From Saccharomycopsis phalli (taxonomy: Eukaryota; Ascomycota; Saccharomycetes; Ascoideales; Saccharomycopsidaceae): a stretch of 64,000 nt of DNA. The notes under the pieces were generated by a model that saw only the letters and a list, made by a program, of their open reading frames with translations, was not told the origin of the DNA and searched no databases. How positions within the stretch are numbered: the first letter of the stretch is position 1; each line of letters begins with the position of its first letter. The position numbers and the translations under genes are program-made. Positions 1-10,665 of this stretch are shown here, piece after piece. The stretch is from contig CP073217.1 of the NCBI GenBank assembly GCA_020342235.1, positions 496,001 to 560,000 of the forward strand, in the 5' to 3' direction.

Positions 1-243
1 CGACACTTTGGCCCTCGACTCATTATCTGGATAGAGGTACTGGAACACATACACTAGCTGGAGAAGGTACAAGGCGATCCAGTAGACAAATATAACAAAC
101 AAGTTTCCTGTAAATGGCGTGAGACCCACGTTGAATGGGTCGTCCTGGTTGATGCTCTTGCCTCCAAAGATCAAGTACCTAAACGAACCGTAAAAGGACA
201 AAATCAACGTGGCAAGCGTAACTAGAAAGTTTTGGTTCGACAT
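1..243 (-). CDS. N-terminal part of a membrane protein (runs off window start)
   Basis: An open frame of 81 codons runs from an ATG at 243 to base 1 with no stop, so only the N-terminus is inside the window. The peptide begins MSNQNFLVTLATLILSFYG. It has two hydrophobic stretches, about residues 6-20 and 48-68, separated by a polar loop containing the residues NQDDPFNVGLTPF. This is the look of a polytopic membrane protein. The hydrophobic pattern and yeast-like codon use support a real gene. I do not recognise the family and assign no function. It is divergently arranged with EFG1, with about 500 bp of shared upstream sequence. Confidence 0.6.
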   Translation of the reverse strand, partial: MSNQNFLVTLATLILSFYGSFRYLIFGGKSINQDDPFNVGLTPFTGNLFVIFVYWIALYLLQLVYVFQYLYPDNESRAKVS

Positions 244-600
244 TGGATTGAAGATCAGGGAGTCCGAAGCTTATATATCAATCCATGATTGCTTGCAGCA
301 GGCTGCCTGGCTCTTGACAGCTGCAAGGGGGTTGGCAAATAAGTGTGGCCAAACATCGATTGGCAGTTTTTAATGGCATTGTGGGTTTCTAATGGTACAA
401 TCTATTATATGACATGTTAGACTAAGACATGGTGAGCGCACAGCTAGGAAATGGTGGCACGTGAAGAGGTATTAAGCTATACTGATGTAATGCCTGACGT
501 CAGTTAATAAGTGATGAATCCTAGTCAATCATCGCTGATTGGCGAGCCTTGCCAATTACTATTGATTATAAATGTCTACAATTTAATCCCGTCAATATCC

Positions 601-660
601 CCATTTTGTTCATCTCCATTTTGTCTATCTCCATTTTGTCCATCTCCATTTTGTCCAGTG
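601..660. repeat. 15-bp tandem repeat, four copies
   Basis: Four head-to-tail copies of a unit close to CCATTTTGTCCATCT, with a few substitutions, lie in the 244-742 spacer upstream of EFG1. The rest of that spacer is AT-rich, with nothing else recognised. Confidence 0.85.
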
Positions 661-742
661 ACACTCCCTCGGCCTTCCCGCCATTTTGGTACATGATCCA
701 TGCATAGAGATGCAATGGCATTGAATTTTTTTACTCATCACC

Positions 743-1366
743 ATGCCGTCCAACCCAAAGGATAATCGAGATAGCAGCGCGAAATTGAAAAAGAAAAAGC
801 GGGATCTCGAGCGGTTGATCAACAAAAAGGACCTTCCGTCCAACATCCGCGCTGAGAAACAAAAAGTCTTGGCCGGAATAGAGTTCCAGCTCCAGAATTC
901 TGCCAGCAGCATCAAGGAACAAAAACTTGCAAAGAAGTATCACATGGTGAAGTTTTTTGAAAAGAAAAAGGCATTGAAGAATTATAAGCGTATTGAGAAG
1001 CAGTATTCGCTGGAACAGGATAAAAAGGAGCGCAAGAAGTTGAAGAAAAAGTTGGACCACTGCATCGTCGACCTTCTCTATGTGGTCAACTTCCCCAGGG
1101 ACGAAAAGTACATCTCGTTGTATCCAAAGGAGACCAGCGACTCTTCTGCGGGGAAAAAGGAAAACACAAAGACCGATGACTTGCGGATCGAGCACAAGAA
1201 GCGAATCCAAAAGCAATTGGAGGACAGCACTTTGCCAGTTACCCTAGACGAGATTTTGCTGGGCAACATTGACCACCGGAAGTTGCAAAAGACCGTCAGC
1301 ATGGCTGAGCCTGATAGAATCCAGAAACCAAAGGCTCTGCAGGAAGAAGACGACTTTTTTGAGTAA
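743..1366 (+). CDS. EFG1: rRNA-processing protein Efg1
   Basis: A 207-aa, very lysine-rich protein matching fungal Efg1, a nucleolar factor needed for early 18S rRNA processing in the small-subunit processome. Features I recognise from the family are an N-terminal basic helix (KLKKKKRDLERLINKK), the LPSNIRAEKQK segment, the central block with KKYHMVKFFEKKKALKNY, the segment YVVNFPRDEKYISLYP, and the acidic end DDFFE. The length is near that of S. cerevisiae Efg1 (233 aa). The ATG at 743 is the first in frame and directly precedes the conserved region. Most of the protein should be coiled coil. Nothing appears truncated. Confidence 0.9.
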   Translation: MPSNPKDNRDSSAKLKKKKRDLERLINKKDLPSNIRAEKQKVLAGIEFQLQNSASSIKEQKLAKKYHMVKFFEKKKALKNYKRIEKQYSLEQDKKERKKLKKKLDHCIVDLLYVVNFPRDEKYISLYPKETSDSSAGKKENTKTDDLRIEHKKRIQKQLEDSTLPVTLDEILLGNIDHRKLQKTVSMAEPDRIQKPKALQEEDDFFE

Positions 1367-3233
1367 GGCATATGTATATTGGCCTCTTGTGCCGTGTTTA
1401 ATACACTCAGAGTGGCATGTCCTGGAATTGGGAAATTGCAAATGGCATCCACGAGACTACAGCTCTTTGCCGTGCCCAGACAAATTGTGTAAGGTCTTTT
1501 ATCAACTGTTGGGGAATCTATTTGCGGTTTTGAGTTTGGCCTGCCTTGTTTGGTATGGCGAATCCCTACCGAAATTGGAAGCGCACTGGCGAATTGGCTT
1601 TGCCATATTTTTCTTCCATGCTATTGTATACAAAAATATACACTCGATAGTAATACGTTGTATTGGATATAAGGCGAACGTATCTCTGAAGACGTGCTTT
1701 GATTCCTATAGTTAGACACTACTGAAATGCCACCTAAGACATGCTGGGCAGTAGAGTTGTTTATGCCGATATTGGTGTGTTTACAAACAAACTAATCTGG
1801 AAATACATCGGGGTTGTCTAAAAGTTGTGTAAAGGAACATAAGCCACGGAGCAAGGGATTCGTACTGTTGATCTTGCTATTGATTGTTGGTGGTGGTGGT
1901 TGATTGTTGTTGATTGTTATTGATTGCTATTAATCTTGCTCGACAAATAGGCAATTATATAATAGCATCGTTCTCATTGTAATGTATTTCCCAGTCTATC
2001 AAGATGCAAATGTCCAAGACATGCCGAACAATGGAAATTATTTGTACCTTACCAAAGAAAGATTTGCAAAGTTGACAAATAGACCAATGTGGAAACCTCC
2101 AACTATTGTCTCGGAAATGTGTAAATGAATAGCCTCTTACTGTAAACAAGTTGTACACCAAGCAGCGGTTCGATTATGTAAATCAACTGGTTCAAAAAAT
2201 GACCATTTACTAGCAGTATACTCGGTAAAGTCGTGATAGTTTCATAGGTGTTTTAGAGTCCGCACTGTATGTTGGAATTATCCACGACCTAATCCCGGTT
2301 ACAGAGTATGGATAAGTGGTTCATTGATAACATAACGGCTCGGCACAGTGAACAGAGCTCAGGGAGCTTCAGATCATCACAAATAGCCAAGAAACTATAC
2401 AGGTTGACAGAAAAATTCAGAACTCAAATTTTTAACCAACGTCTAGTTGTTCCATCTCATAAATCCAGGACGAAACCTCAAATTTGAATCTTTAGAAACC
2501 CTGGACTCTAGACTAAGGTTAAAAATACAACTGAACAGTATAACCCGATTAAAATCATTAATTAGATTCAAAGCCTTTACCATATGCTAAAATCCAACTT
2601 AGTCTATCCAAGTACTCTTGACCTGTGGCTATAGACAGTGCGTCTGGTGGTTCATACCCTGGAAACCCACTCAAAGAGTATGTAAACGATACAAGAGCAC
2701 TATCGAATGGCGTTGGAAGTGGAACCAAAAATCCTTCTCGTGCCCTTTTTGAAAGACGGACTAAATTGGTTGGCAGGTGCCTCTAGCTAGACCATGAGTC
2801 AAGGATCATTCCTATAACCAGACTAGTCGAACGTACCTGCCAAGCACTATTGGACTTTTCCAAAGCAGCTGGTAGACATACGTAGATCTGGCATCTATAC
2901 TGTATATCGATTCTTTGATACAAAGTGCTAATATGACACACTATGGAAACGACATCTTAATATTACTGGTTATTCTGGAGATATTTTTAATTGACAACTA
3001 GAATTGAAAATTTGTCGTTTCCACTATGCTTCAATCAAATCTTGAAGTCGCTGTTTAGCATAAACGGATAACATTCCCAATTCAAGTAATCAGTACAGAT
3101 GTCACCAATCACTGATTAAATATATAGTCAAATAGCAAAGGTTATTTTCATAAATGTAAATACATTACTGCTTCAAATCACCCATGAACCAACGAATGTT
3201 GGATCATTACACATGTAAAACCGTCTACTCCAC
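1367..3233. other. Intergenic, no gene recognised
   Basis: About 1.9 kb of AT-rich sequence between the EFG1 and SLH1 3' ends, which are convergent. It has a low-complexity TTGATTGTTG-type run at about 1871-1935. Short open frames here lack yeast-like composition or recognisable motifs. I see no tRNA, LTR ends or LINE similarity. Confidence 0.6.
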
Positions 3234-6200
3234 TTAAAATTGATAATCCTCAACATAACGAATAGGTAAGGCATCATTTATACACACCACTTGCAACATA
3301 TGCCCCTTGAGCGCTTCTGGAATGACAAATTTCGCCGTCACCTTGCCCTTGCCATTGACCAACTTCGGGGCGCCTCGTTTGATCAAATACAACTCCAGGA
3401 TGCTGAGATCGGCAACAATGAGAAACCAGCCGTCCTTTTGCAGCTTTGGATAGCGCGAGCAGTAAGCCTTAAAGTCGCCAGGCAGCTTGTTGACATAGTC
3501 TAGCGTGACTTGCACGTCTTGGTCAACGTGCGAGATGGACACTTTTGCAACTGGCAAGCTGCAAGCAACGTCTACAAACTTGCGGACAGCGCGATTACGT
3601 TGCACAAGTGGCAATTTGCGGACCTCTGCTGGCAGCAAGCTGGCCAAGGATTCGAGGGAAACTTGTGACGGGTCCTGATCCGGGCTGAACCCCGGTAAGG
3701 TGAGCACCATATCCTGGTCGAACCAGCAGCCTTGCTTGACGCAGTGGAGAAGCGAAATAAAGGTTTCTACGGCCGCAAGGTAGCCCAACTCGGAGGCGAC
3801 GTCGATCAACGCTTGGATGATTCTGAGAGCCTGATCGAGGACGGTGTTTGTGTCCTGGACGTAGTCGGTGATTGGGAGCTCGATACGGGATAGGTACGCC
3901 TGGAGAAGCAAGAAGGTCTTGACATGGGGATCGCAGAGCAGAAGGTCAAATACCGACTCGGCGGGGTAGCGCATCAGGCTGCTGAGTTCCGAGTTAATGA
4001 GTTCCTCGCCATGGCGTGTAGGAAGCTCGTCATACTCCACGGCAAGAGCAAGGGTCTTGAGTGCGGCTTGGAATGGGAATTGCAATGTAGATTTATCCCT
4101 GAGCTCGTGCAAAGCATGTCTGACGGTGCGATGGGAAATGTAGTAGTAGGACGCGATTTCCAAAAACGGCGTAGCAGCAAACGTGCCATTCAGGCGTACT
4201 GTCAAGCAGGAGGACTGGTTCAAGTTATCAATGGTGGTTTCAACCAACTTGCTGAGATATGCATTGACGCCTTCGGGCGAAGTATCTTCAACACCATAGT
4301 AGGTCGGGTTGCTGTATATCCGGCGGAACAAAAACGTCCACGAGAGAAACTCGAGCGCAGACTGGGGACTGGTGATTGTTTCGGCTGCGATCTCAGCACC
4401 AATGTGGTCGTCTAGCACCTTGTGCAACGAAGACTCGACCGGGAACCCGACGTTGAGAAAGTACTTGTAAAACGTCTTGGTACGTTCCTTGGTGTAGACA
4501 ATGGCAATCCCGCTGGTGTCGTACGCCGGTCTCCCGGCACGTCCCATCATCTGGAGCACGTCGGTGAGGTCCATGTCGCGATACGCCTCGATTTTCGCGT
4601 CAAAGAACTGCGTACCCTTGACGATGACCAAATGGGCAGGCAAATTGACTCCCCAGGCCAACGTAGATGTGGCCACAAGGATCTGGATCTTGCCCTGCTC
4701 GAACAACGCGTGGGAAATCTTGCGGTCGGACTCGACCAATCCGGCATGGTGGAGCCCAATGCCGAACTGGAGCGACAAACGGAGGGTGTCGTCGGTGACG
4801 GCGCGGCAGTGCTGAGCGATTTCGTCGTCGGACATCCGGACAAACCGTTTTGGATTGTCCTCGAGCCCACAGAGGTGGATCAAGTCGAGGGCCGTGAGTC
4901 GGGTTTGCCGACGGGACGCGACGAAGATCAAGACTGGCTTTGTCGGCGAGTGCTGCTTGATTGCGCTGAACGCGGGGCGGTTCATTTTCTTCATCAACGG
5001 GCAGAAGCTCAAGTTGTCGGGGAACCCCTCGATGTACATTTGGAGCGGCACGGGCCGTACCGACGGTGGGAAATTGAACAAGCCGGTGCTCGGAACACCG
5101 AGCCACGAGGCCAAGTCGACGGCATTGGCCACTGCCGTTGACATTCCGAGCATCCGGACGCGGTTTCCCGTGGCCGAGCCAATGTAGTTCATACGCAGCA
5201 CGATCATCTCCAAGATGGGGCCTCTGTCGCTGGCCAAGAGATGGATTTCGTCCATGATGACCAACGCGACCTGCTTGACGAACGTGCGGGTGTGCCAGTT
5301 CCGCGAAATACCGTCGAATTTCTCGGGTGTGGTGACGATTATGGAGGCGTCGCGGATGTCGCGCGGGTCTGCGGCGGAGTCGCCCGTGAGCTCGACCAAC
5401 CGGAACCCGGTCGGCCCGCACAACTTCCGGCGCCAGTCGTCGACCCGCTCGCGCACCAACGCCTTCATTGGCGCAATGTACACCACTTTGGACCCCGGAT
5501 GGGCGTACAACGCGCGCCACACCGCGAGTTCCGCGGCCACGGTCTTGCCTGAGCCGGTGGGCGAGCCGACAAACGCGCTCGCGTCGCTGTGGTAGAGCGA
5601 GTGGAACACCATGGTCTGCATGGCGTTGAAGTATGAGAACCGGTAGATGCCCTCGATTGTCGGGTTCCCGAGGGCGGCCACCGGGAGCGGCTGCAACCGG
5701 AGGAGCCGCGTGGTGAGCGTCGCGTTGTCCGGCCGAACGAGCTGCCCGAGTGCAGCCGCATGCGTCGACTCCCCGCCGAGCACCCGGTCGTTCACTGCCC
5801 GGACCGTGAGCTGCCCCGGTGCCGGATCCGGAAGCGGCACCATGAAGTTGAGCTCGTGGCTCTGGTTGAAGTTCCGTCCGCTGATAAGCACCCGGTCGTA
5901 GTGGAGAAGCCGCTCGGTCTCGCTGTCGGCGACAAACACCCAGAAAAGCTGCACCGTGCCATGTTGCTGCCGGTCCCAGACAAAGTCCGGCTCAAGCACC
6001 ACATGCACCCGCAACACGCTACTGGTGATGGGAAAGATCTCGGCGTCGATCTGGAGCATCGGGAACCGGCTCGCAAGCCGCGCGAGCCGCAGACCCATCC
6101 CCTGATTGTGCACCAAGTCGCCCAACTCGCCGCTGGACATATCCTTGAGGTCGCCCACGGACGGGTTTTTTGCGGCCAACGCGCGCTGCACCGGGGCCGG

Positions 6201-9026
6201 GAGGTCGTACTGCGCAAACGGGTGGTCAAACGGCCAGCGGCGGAGGTCGACCGCCTTGCAGAGCTCGAGCATGAGCCGCGCAAGGCCGCCCCAGCCGCGG
6301 TGGAGGGCCACGAAAAAGAGCGCCCGCCCGATCCGGGCCGCGTTCTGGGCCACGTAGTTGGCGTCGGAGATGAGGGCCAGGTTCCGCGGACTGAGGTTGC
6401 TGATGTAGCTCTGCAAGAGGATATTGGTCTTCCCCTGAGGCGTATCTGGGCCGCCGGGAACCTGGCACACTGCTCCGTCCAGAAGTAGCTGCAATTCCAG
6501 CACCTCGTCCTGCCGCGAGCTGATGTTGTCAAACTCGCTACACACGCTGATGGTCGCCAAGATATCTGCCTCGGAGGCGTGCGGCTGCAACGTGCGGTTG
6601 AGCAGCTCGACGGTCTCGCTGAGAAGATAAAACTCCGACGCGATCCGGCCCATGTCGCGCGAGATGAACGAGCCGGACCGCTCGTCGAAAACCACCATCT
6701 GGAGCTGGTGGAGCCGCCGGGCAGCAGAGCAGATCATCTCGTGGCGCCGCAGAATGAGCTGCGGGTCCCCCTGGAGATCCTTCCAGTCGAGCCCGTAGCC
6801 GAACGGGTTCTTGCGCATCCGCACAAACAAGTACGTGTACCCCAACCAACGAACACCCTCGTCGACAGACAGAACCGTTCCCAACGCGATCTCCGCGTTC
6901 AAGTGGTCTGCCAACTTCGCCATGAACTTGGATTCGATCGGGTGCTGTTGGCTGAGAAGCGAGAAGTAGTGGTCCAACTTGCTCGACGTCGTGCACAACA
7001 CAGCTGTACCAAATCGCTCGTATTGCGGCCGCCCGGCTCGCCCAAAGATCTGGATCACGTCCGAAATGCCCACATCCACCTGTCCGCCGCGTTTCGGGTC
7101 GTAAATCTGTGTACCTTTCACAATCACCGTCGACGCTGGTAAGTTCACACCCCACGCTAAAGTCGCGGTACAAACAAGCACACGCACTGCCCCAGCAGCA
7201 AACATCCTCTCCACCAAGTTTCGGTCGCTCCGCAACATCCCAGCATGATGAACCGAGAGCCCGTGGGGGAAGAGCTCCCTGACGTCACGTGACCGGTGGC
7301 TCTGGGCGACTTCGCGGGAAAAAGCCGAGCCGTCCAGGGCAAACTCGGCGGTCTCTTGGTGCTGTTGCGCCATGGAAATAAACGTCTGCGCGGTGGAAAC
7401 CGTGTCTTTCCGGGAGTGTACAAACACCATCGCCTGTTCGCCGCGCCGGAGACTCTGTAGCACCTGTTCGTACGCGATTTCGTCCAAATCGCGTCGGCTT
7501 TCTTTCGAGCCTTCCTTCAGGCGCACGCCCAAAAGCACCTGTTTGAGTGGAATCGGCCGGAACGCCTGGCTAAAGTAGAACATTCCCACCTGCCGGTTGA
7601 CGCCCAAAAAGTCCGCCACGTCCACATAATTGGGAAGCGTCGCTGAAAGCCCCACGACCCGGATCATCAGCTGACTCAGCTCCACCTGGCGCAACGTCCG
7701 AGCAACCAACGTCTCCAACACAGAGCCTCGGTCTTCATGAAGCAAGTGCACCTCGTCGATGATGAGCAACCGCACTTTCGACACGAGCTCATTGTCGCCA
7801 GTGGCTTTGCGCGTGACCACGTCCCACTTCTCGGGAGTGGTGACGATAATTTGCGTGCTGAGAATCTCGTTCTTGCTCAATTGCATGTCCCCAGTGAGCT
7901 CGCGCACCTTGATGTTCAACCACTTGAGCTTCAGGCTGAACTTGTCCACGATTTCCGCCGCCAACGCCTTGAGCGGTGCCACGTACACCACCTTGAACTC
8001 GTCGTAGCTCACGTCCACATTCGGCCCCAGCACCCGCGAAAACTGACCCACCGTGTTGAGAACTGCCAACATTGCAATGTCCGTCTTTCCCGCACCCGTA
8101 GGCGCGCAAATAAGCATGTTCTCGTTCGTCTGGTACCCGACAGGATACACCAACGATTGCACCCGATTCAACGTCTTGTACCCCTTGAAAGTACCCTGGC
8201 ACAACCGGTCCAAGTCTGCAATGGCAATCGTGTCTCCCTCCTTGGTTTTCGCCGCGTCCCGGTTCACTGGGATTATGATTTCCTCGTACCGGGCATGGCT
8301 CTCTCGCACCGGCTCAGAGTGGGCTTTTGACTCCTGGAATACATGTGCATAGAGCTTCGGGGACGCTGAGTATGTCAGCGGGAGAATCTTGGCGTTTTTC
8401 GCCAACTCAAGGTTGTGTTTCACCATCCGATCTCGTTCCTGTGGAGTCAACAAATGCTTGCTGCCAAACGACGTACCAAACGACGTCTTTTTTTCCTCGC
8501 CAGCGTCCACAATCTCCTGCCGATGCTGTACCAACTTGCCAATCAAGTCAAATGACTCAAACCCTAGCAAGTCGAAAAGTAGCGACTGGAGTGCCTCATC
8601 CGACTCGTCAGACTTGAGACTGTCCAAGATCCGACTATACAAATCTTTGATTCCCCCCTCGCTGTGCCGCTCCACGTCCTCAATCTCGCCCCGGATCTCC
8701 TCCAAGATGTGAGCATCCGTACTTGGAACCCCGCCGGAATCTTCGTCATCATACATTTCCTGTATTTCCTGCTTGGTAACCACAGGCATTTCTTTGATCC
8801 GACGCATCAACTCATTGAAGACCTTTTTCTCTCCCCAATTCTCATTTCCCATTGTCTGATCCCCACTTTGTTTCTTTTGGTCCTGTTGGTTCTTTTGGTC
8901 CCCACATTCCTGATCCAGTTCTATAAAACTCCCACCAGCAATCATGGCTAATCCTTCGGACATTTTCGCCATGGCATCCATAAACGACCTTGTCGAATCC
9001 GCATTGTAGCTTGTTCCATGAAACAT
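3234..9026 (-). CDS. SLH1: Ski2-like tandem RNA helicase Slh1 (ASCC3 orthologue)
   Basis: A 1930-aa Ski2/Brr2-type protein with two complete helicase cassettes, each followed by a Sec63 domain. Cassette 1 has Walker A APTGAGKTD near residue 307 and DEVH near 423. Cassette 2 has SPTGSGKT near 1157 and DEIH near 1260. Each also shows the late helicase motif GRAGRP. Slh1 is the helicase of the RQT complex, which splits collided ribosomes in ribosome-associated quality control. Brr2 is the nearest alternative, but Brr2 is longer (about 2160 aa) and its second cassette has a degenerate Walker B, whereas both sites look intact here. The length fits Slh1 (1967 aa in S. cerevisiae). The N-terminal 200 residues are acidic and Gln-rich. 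The middle of the gene (about 5.2-7.2 kb) is clearly more GC-rich than its ends. Confidence 0.92.
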   Translation of the reverse strand: MFHGTSYNADSTRSFMDAMAKMSEGLAMIAGGSFIELDQECGDQKNQQDQKKQSGDQTMGNENWGEKKVFNELMRRIKEMPVVTKQEIQEMYDDEDSGGVPSTDAHILEEIRGEIEDVERHSEGGIKDLYSRILDSLKSDESDEALQSLLFDLLGFESFDLIGKLVQHRQEIVDAGEEKKTSFGTSFGSKHLLTPQERDRMVKHNLELAKNAKILPLTYSASPKLYAHVFQESKAHSEPVRESHARYEEIIIPVNRDAAKTKEGDTIAIADLDRLCQGTFKGYKTLNRVQSLVYPVGYQTNENMLICAPTGAGKTDIAMLAVLNTVGQFSRVLGPNVDVSYDEFKVVYVAPLKALAAEIVDKFSLKLKWLNIKVRELTGDMQLSKNEILSTQIIVTTPEKWDVVTRKATGDNELVSKVRLLIIDEVHLLHEDRGSVLETLVARTLRQVELSQLMIRVVGLSATLPNYVDVADFLGVNRQVGMFYFSQAFRPIPLKQVLLGVRLKEGSKESRRDLDEIAYEQVLQSLRRGEQAMVFVHSRKDTVSTAQTFISMAQQHQETAEFALDGSAFSREVAQSHRSRDVRELFPHGLSVHHAGMLRSDRNLVERMFAAGAVRVLVCTATLAWGVNLPASTVIVKGTQIYDPKRGGQVDVGISDVIQIFGRAGRPQYERFGTAVLCTTSSKLDHYFSLLSQQHPIESKFMAKLADHLNAEIALGTVLSVDEGVRWLGYTYLFVRMRKNPFGYGLDWKDLQGDPQLILRRHEMICSAARRLHQLQMVVFDERSGSFISRDMGRIASEFYLLSETVELLNRTLQPHASEADILATISVCSEFDNISSRQDEVLELQLLLDGAVCQVPGGPDTPQGKTNILLQSYISNLSPRNLALISDANYVAQNAARIGRALFFVALHRGWGGLARLMLELCKAVDLRRWPFDHPFAQYDLPAPVQRALAAKNPSVGDLKDMSSGELGDLVHNQGMGLRLARLASRFPMLQIDAEIFPITSSVLRVHVVLEPDFVWDRQQHGTVQLFWVFVADSETERLLHYDRVLISGRNFNQSHELNFMVPLPDPAPGQLTVRAVNDRVLGGESTHAAALGQLVRPDNATLTTRLLRLQPLPVAALGNPTIEGIYRFSYFNAMQTMVFHSLYHSDASAFVGSPTGSGKTVAAELAVWRALYAHPGSKVVYIAPMKALVRERVDDWRRKLCGPTGFRLVELTGDSAADPRDIRDASIIVTTPEKFDGISRNWHTRTFVKQVALVIMDEIHLLASDRGPILEMIVLRMNYIGSATGNRVRMLGMSTAVANAVDLASWLGVPSTGLFNFPPSVRPVPLQMYIEGFPDNLSFCPLMKKMNRPAFSAIKQHSPTKPVLIFVASRRQTRLTALDLIHLCGLEDNPKRFVRMSDDEIAQHCRAVTDDTLRLSLQFGIGLHHAGLVESDRKISHALFEQGKIQILVATSTLAWGVNLPAHLVIVKGTQFFDAKIEAYRDMDLTDVLQMMGRAGRPAYDTSGIAIVYTKERTKTFYKYFLNVGFPVESSLHKVLDDHIGAEIAAETITSPQSALEFLSWTFLFRRIYSNPTYYGVEDTSPEGVNAYLSKLVETTIDNLNQSSCLTVRLNGTFAATPFLEIASYYYISHRTVRHALHELRDKSTLQFPFQAALKTLALAVEYDELPTRHGEELINSELSSLMRYPAESVFDLLLCDPHVKTFLLLQAYLSRIELPITDYVQDTNTVLDQALRIIQALIDVASELGYLAAVETFISLLHCVKQGCWFDQDMVLTLPGFSPDQDPSQVSLESLASLLPAEVRKLPLVQRNRAVRKFVDVACSLPVAKVSISHVDQDVQVTLDYVNKLPGDFKAYCSRYPKLQKDGWFLIVADLSILELYLIKRGAPKLVNGKGKVTAKFVIPEALKGHMLQVVCINDALPIRYVEDYQF

Positions 9027-9267
9027 TTTTGCCTTGGTATCGATAACTAATCAGAAAAACTCCAGTGCCAAAATTGCAGAAAAGTAGTCTACACCTGCCA
9101 AATTGATTGAATTTAAAAAAATTGAATTTTAAAAAATTGAATTGCAAGACTATTCCAATGACAAGCTCGTTCAATTATAACACTAATCTGATTGTAACAC
9201 TAGTTGATTGTAAAACAGTTGATCACTTGCTAAAGATATGCAAAAGTAAAAAATGCTGCAAAAAATG

Positions 9268-9340
9268 TGCCCTCACTCAGATTCGAACTGAGGATCGCCA
9301 CATTACTAGTGTGGCGCCTTACCAACTTGGCCATAAGGGC
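9268..9340 (-). tRNA. tRNA-Thr (anticodon AGU)
   Basis: On the minus strand a 73-nt cloverleaf can be drawn. The acceptor stem is GCCCTTA with TGAGGGC plus discriminator A. The D arm contains GGCCAAGTTGGTAAGGC. The anticodon stem CCACA/TGTGG encloses the loop CTAGTAA with anticodon AGT. The T arm carries TTCGAAT. There is no intron. A- and B-box sequences are canonical. It lies about 240 bp upstream of SLH1, a usual position for a yeast tRNA gene. Confidence 0.95.
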
Positions 9341-10665
9341 TTGTTGTGCAATTTTTTTGAGAGGCCTTAATGACGACAGAGTATTCCGCCTCGTTGCCAA
9401 TAAACACAAGATATATCCCAAGGAAGTATAACTATTGGCATTTATATATAGTCGTTGGTTACCTAATTTGACAGTCCATTAGCAGACCCCTATTTTTAGT
9501 GTGTATTGGCTCAGGTAAATGAATAAATAGATATTATTGTGAGCTCAGGAATGTGCCAAAGTAATAGTACTCTGAGGCTAAGGTACTGCCCTAATATACC
9601 AATGAATATAAAATTTCATATTGAAGATACATCTTTACCAATTTTCATCTTCATATAACCAATATTGAGTATTGTTGTGGCTATATTATACTTAAATGTG
9701 CAACAATCTACACAGGTGTTCAGCAGCATTCAGAGCTTTCTAGCCTTGTCATTGATGTACTAACAAAAAACCTTAGACTGTAATCAATCATAAGGAAAAA
9801 CTTAATACGTAAATACGGCCCACAATATTAAATAAATAATATTGTAGGTTCGGAGCACAGAACTATCAGTAACTACTACAACAATTATACATTGTTCCAA
9901 TCGATACCGTAATATACATTCTGTATATAAAATCCTGAACTAAATATTTTGGCGCAGTAAATCCCTCTTATAAGGCATTATAGGTAGGGTAATACTGCTT
10001 CATCCGGTTGCAACCACATCATCAATAATCGTGGTTACGAGACCAAGAACTCTGATAGGATAAGTACATTTCACTAATGTACGTCAGTCATCATATAATT
10101 TTAATTCAACTAACATACCATACCACGTATTTTTGTCAATTGGCAATGCGAATCTTCAAGTTCAATAACCTGCTTGTTTCAAAGGTATCTCATTATTCTT
10201 TCCCAGTAAGCCTATTTCCTTACATCAAAAACAGGAAATAACAAGCTCTTTGTCTTATTCACAAACATCAGCCATAAAGCATCGTCAAGATAGTTGTCAA
10301 TGGAGGTCTTCAAGATATTTCTACAGCCGTGTCCTGTAGATTGCAAATACGCAGCCTGTTTTACTGGGAATTGTAAATGGAAAAACTTGTCCAATTTATT
10401 AAACCCCGCTTGTAAATTACGGCAAAGCAGGGATCTTTGTAATTAATCCATGTCGTCTGTTATTGGTTGACCCAAGAGATCTCAATTGCAGATCATGAGA
10501 CCACACACAACAGAAATCGGTCAATTTAAGCAACGGCTCTTATATGCGCTTGGATTCGGTCCTATTTACAGAACAAGGTTTTTCCATATTAGCACCGTTG
10601 CAGGCCCATCTACAACTGGAACGTAAAGTTTATATTAAAATTAAAAGGCCATTTGCATACGCAGC
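9341..10665. other. Intergenic, no gene recognised
   Basis: About 1.3 kb of AT-rich sequence between the tRNA and the FTR1 3' end. A 60-codon minus-strand frame at 10212-10394 has no recognisable motif. No LTR ends or LINE tail were seen. Confidence 0.55.

Noticed and set aside
1442-1715. Possible small spliced gene after EFG1 (ATG at 1442, peptide MASTRLQLFAVPRQIV, then hydrophobic frame)
   Set aside because: The frame stops after 16 codons, no clear branch site joins it to the hydrophobic segment downstream, and no family is recognised.
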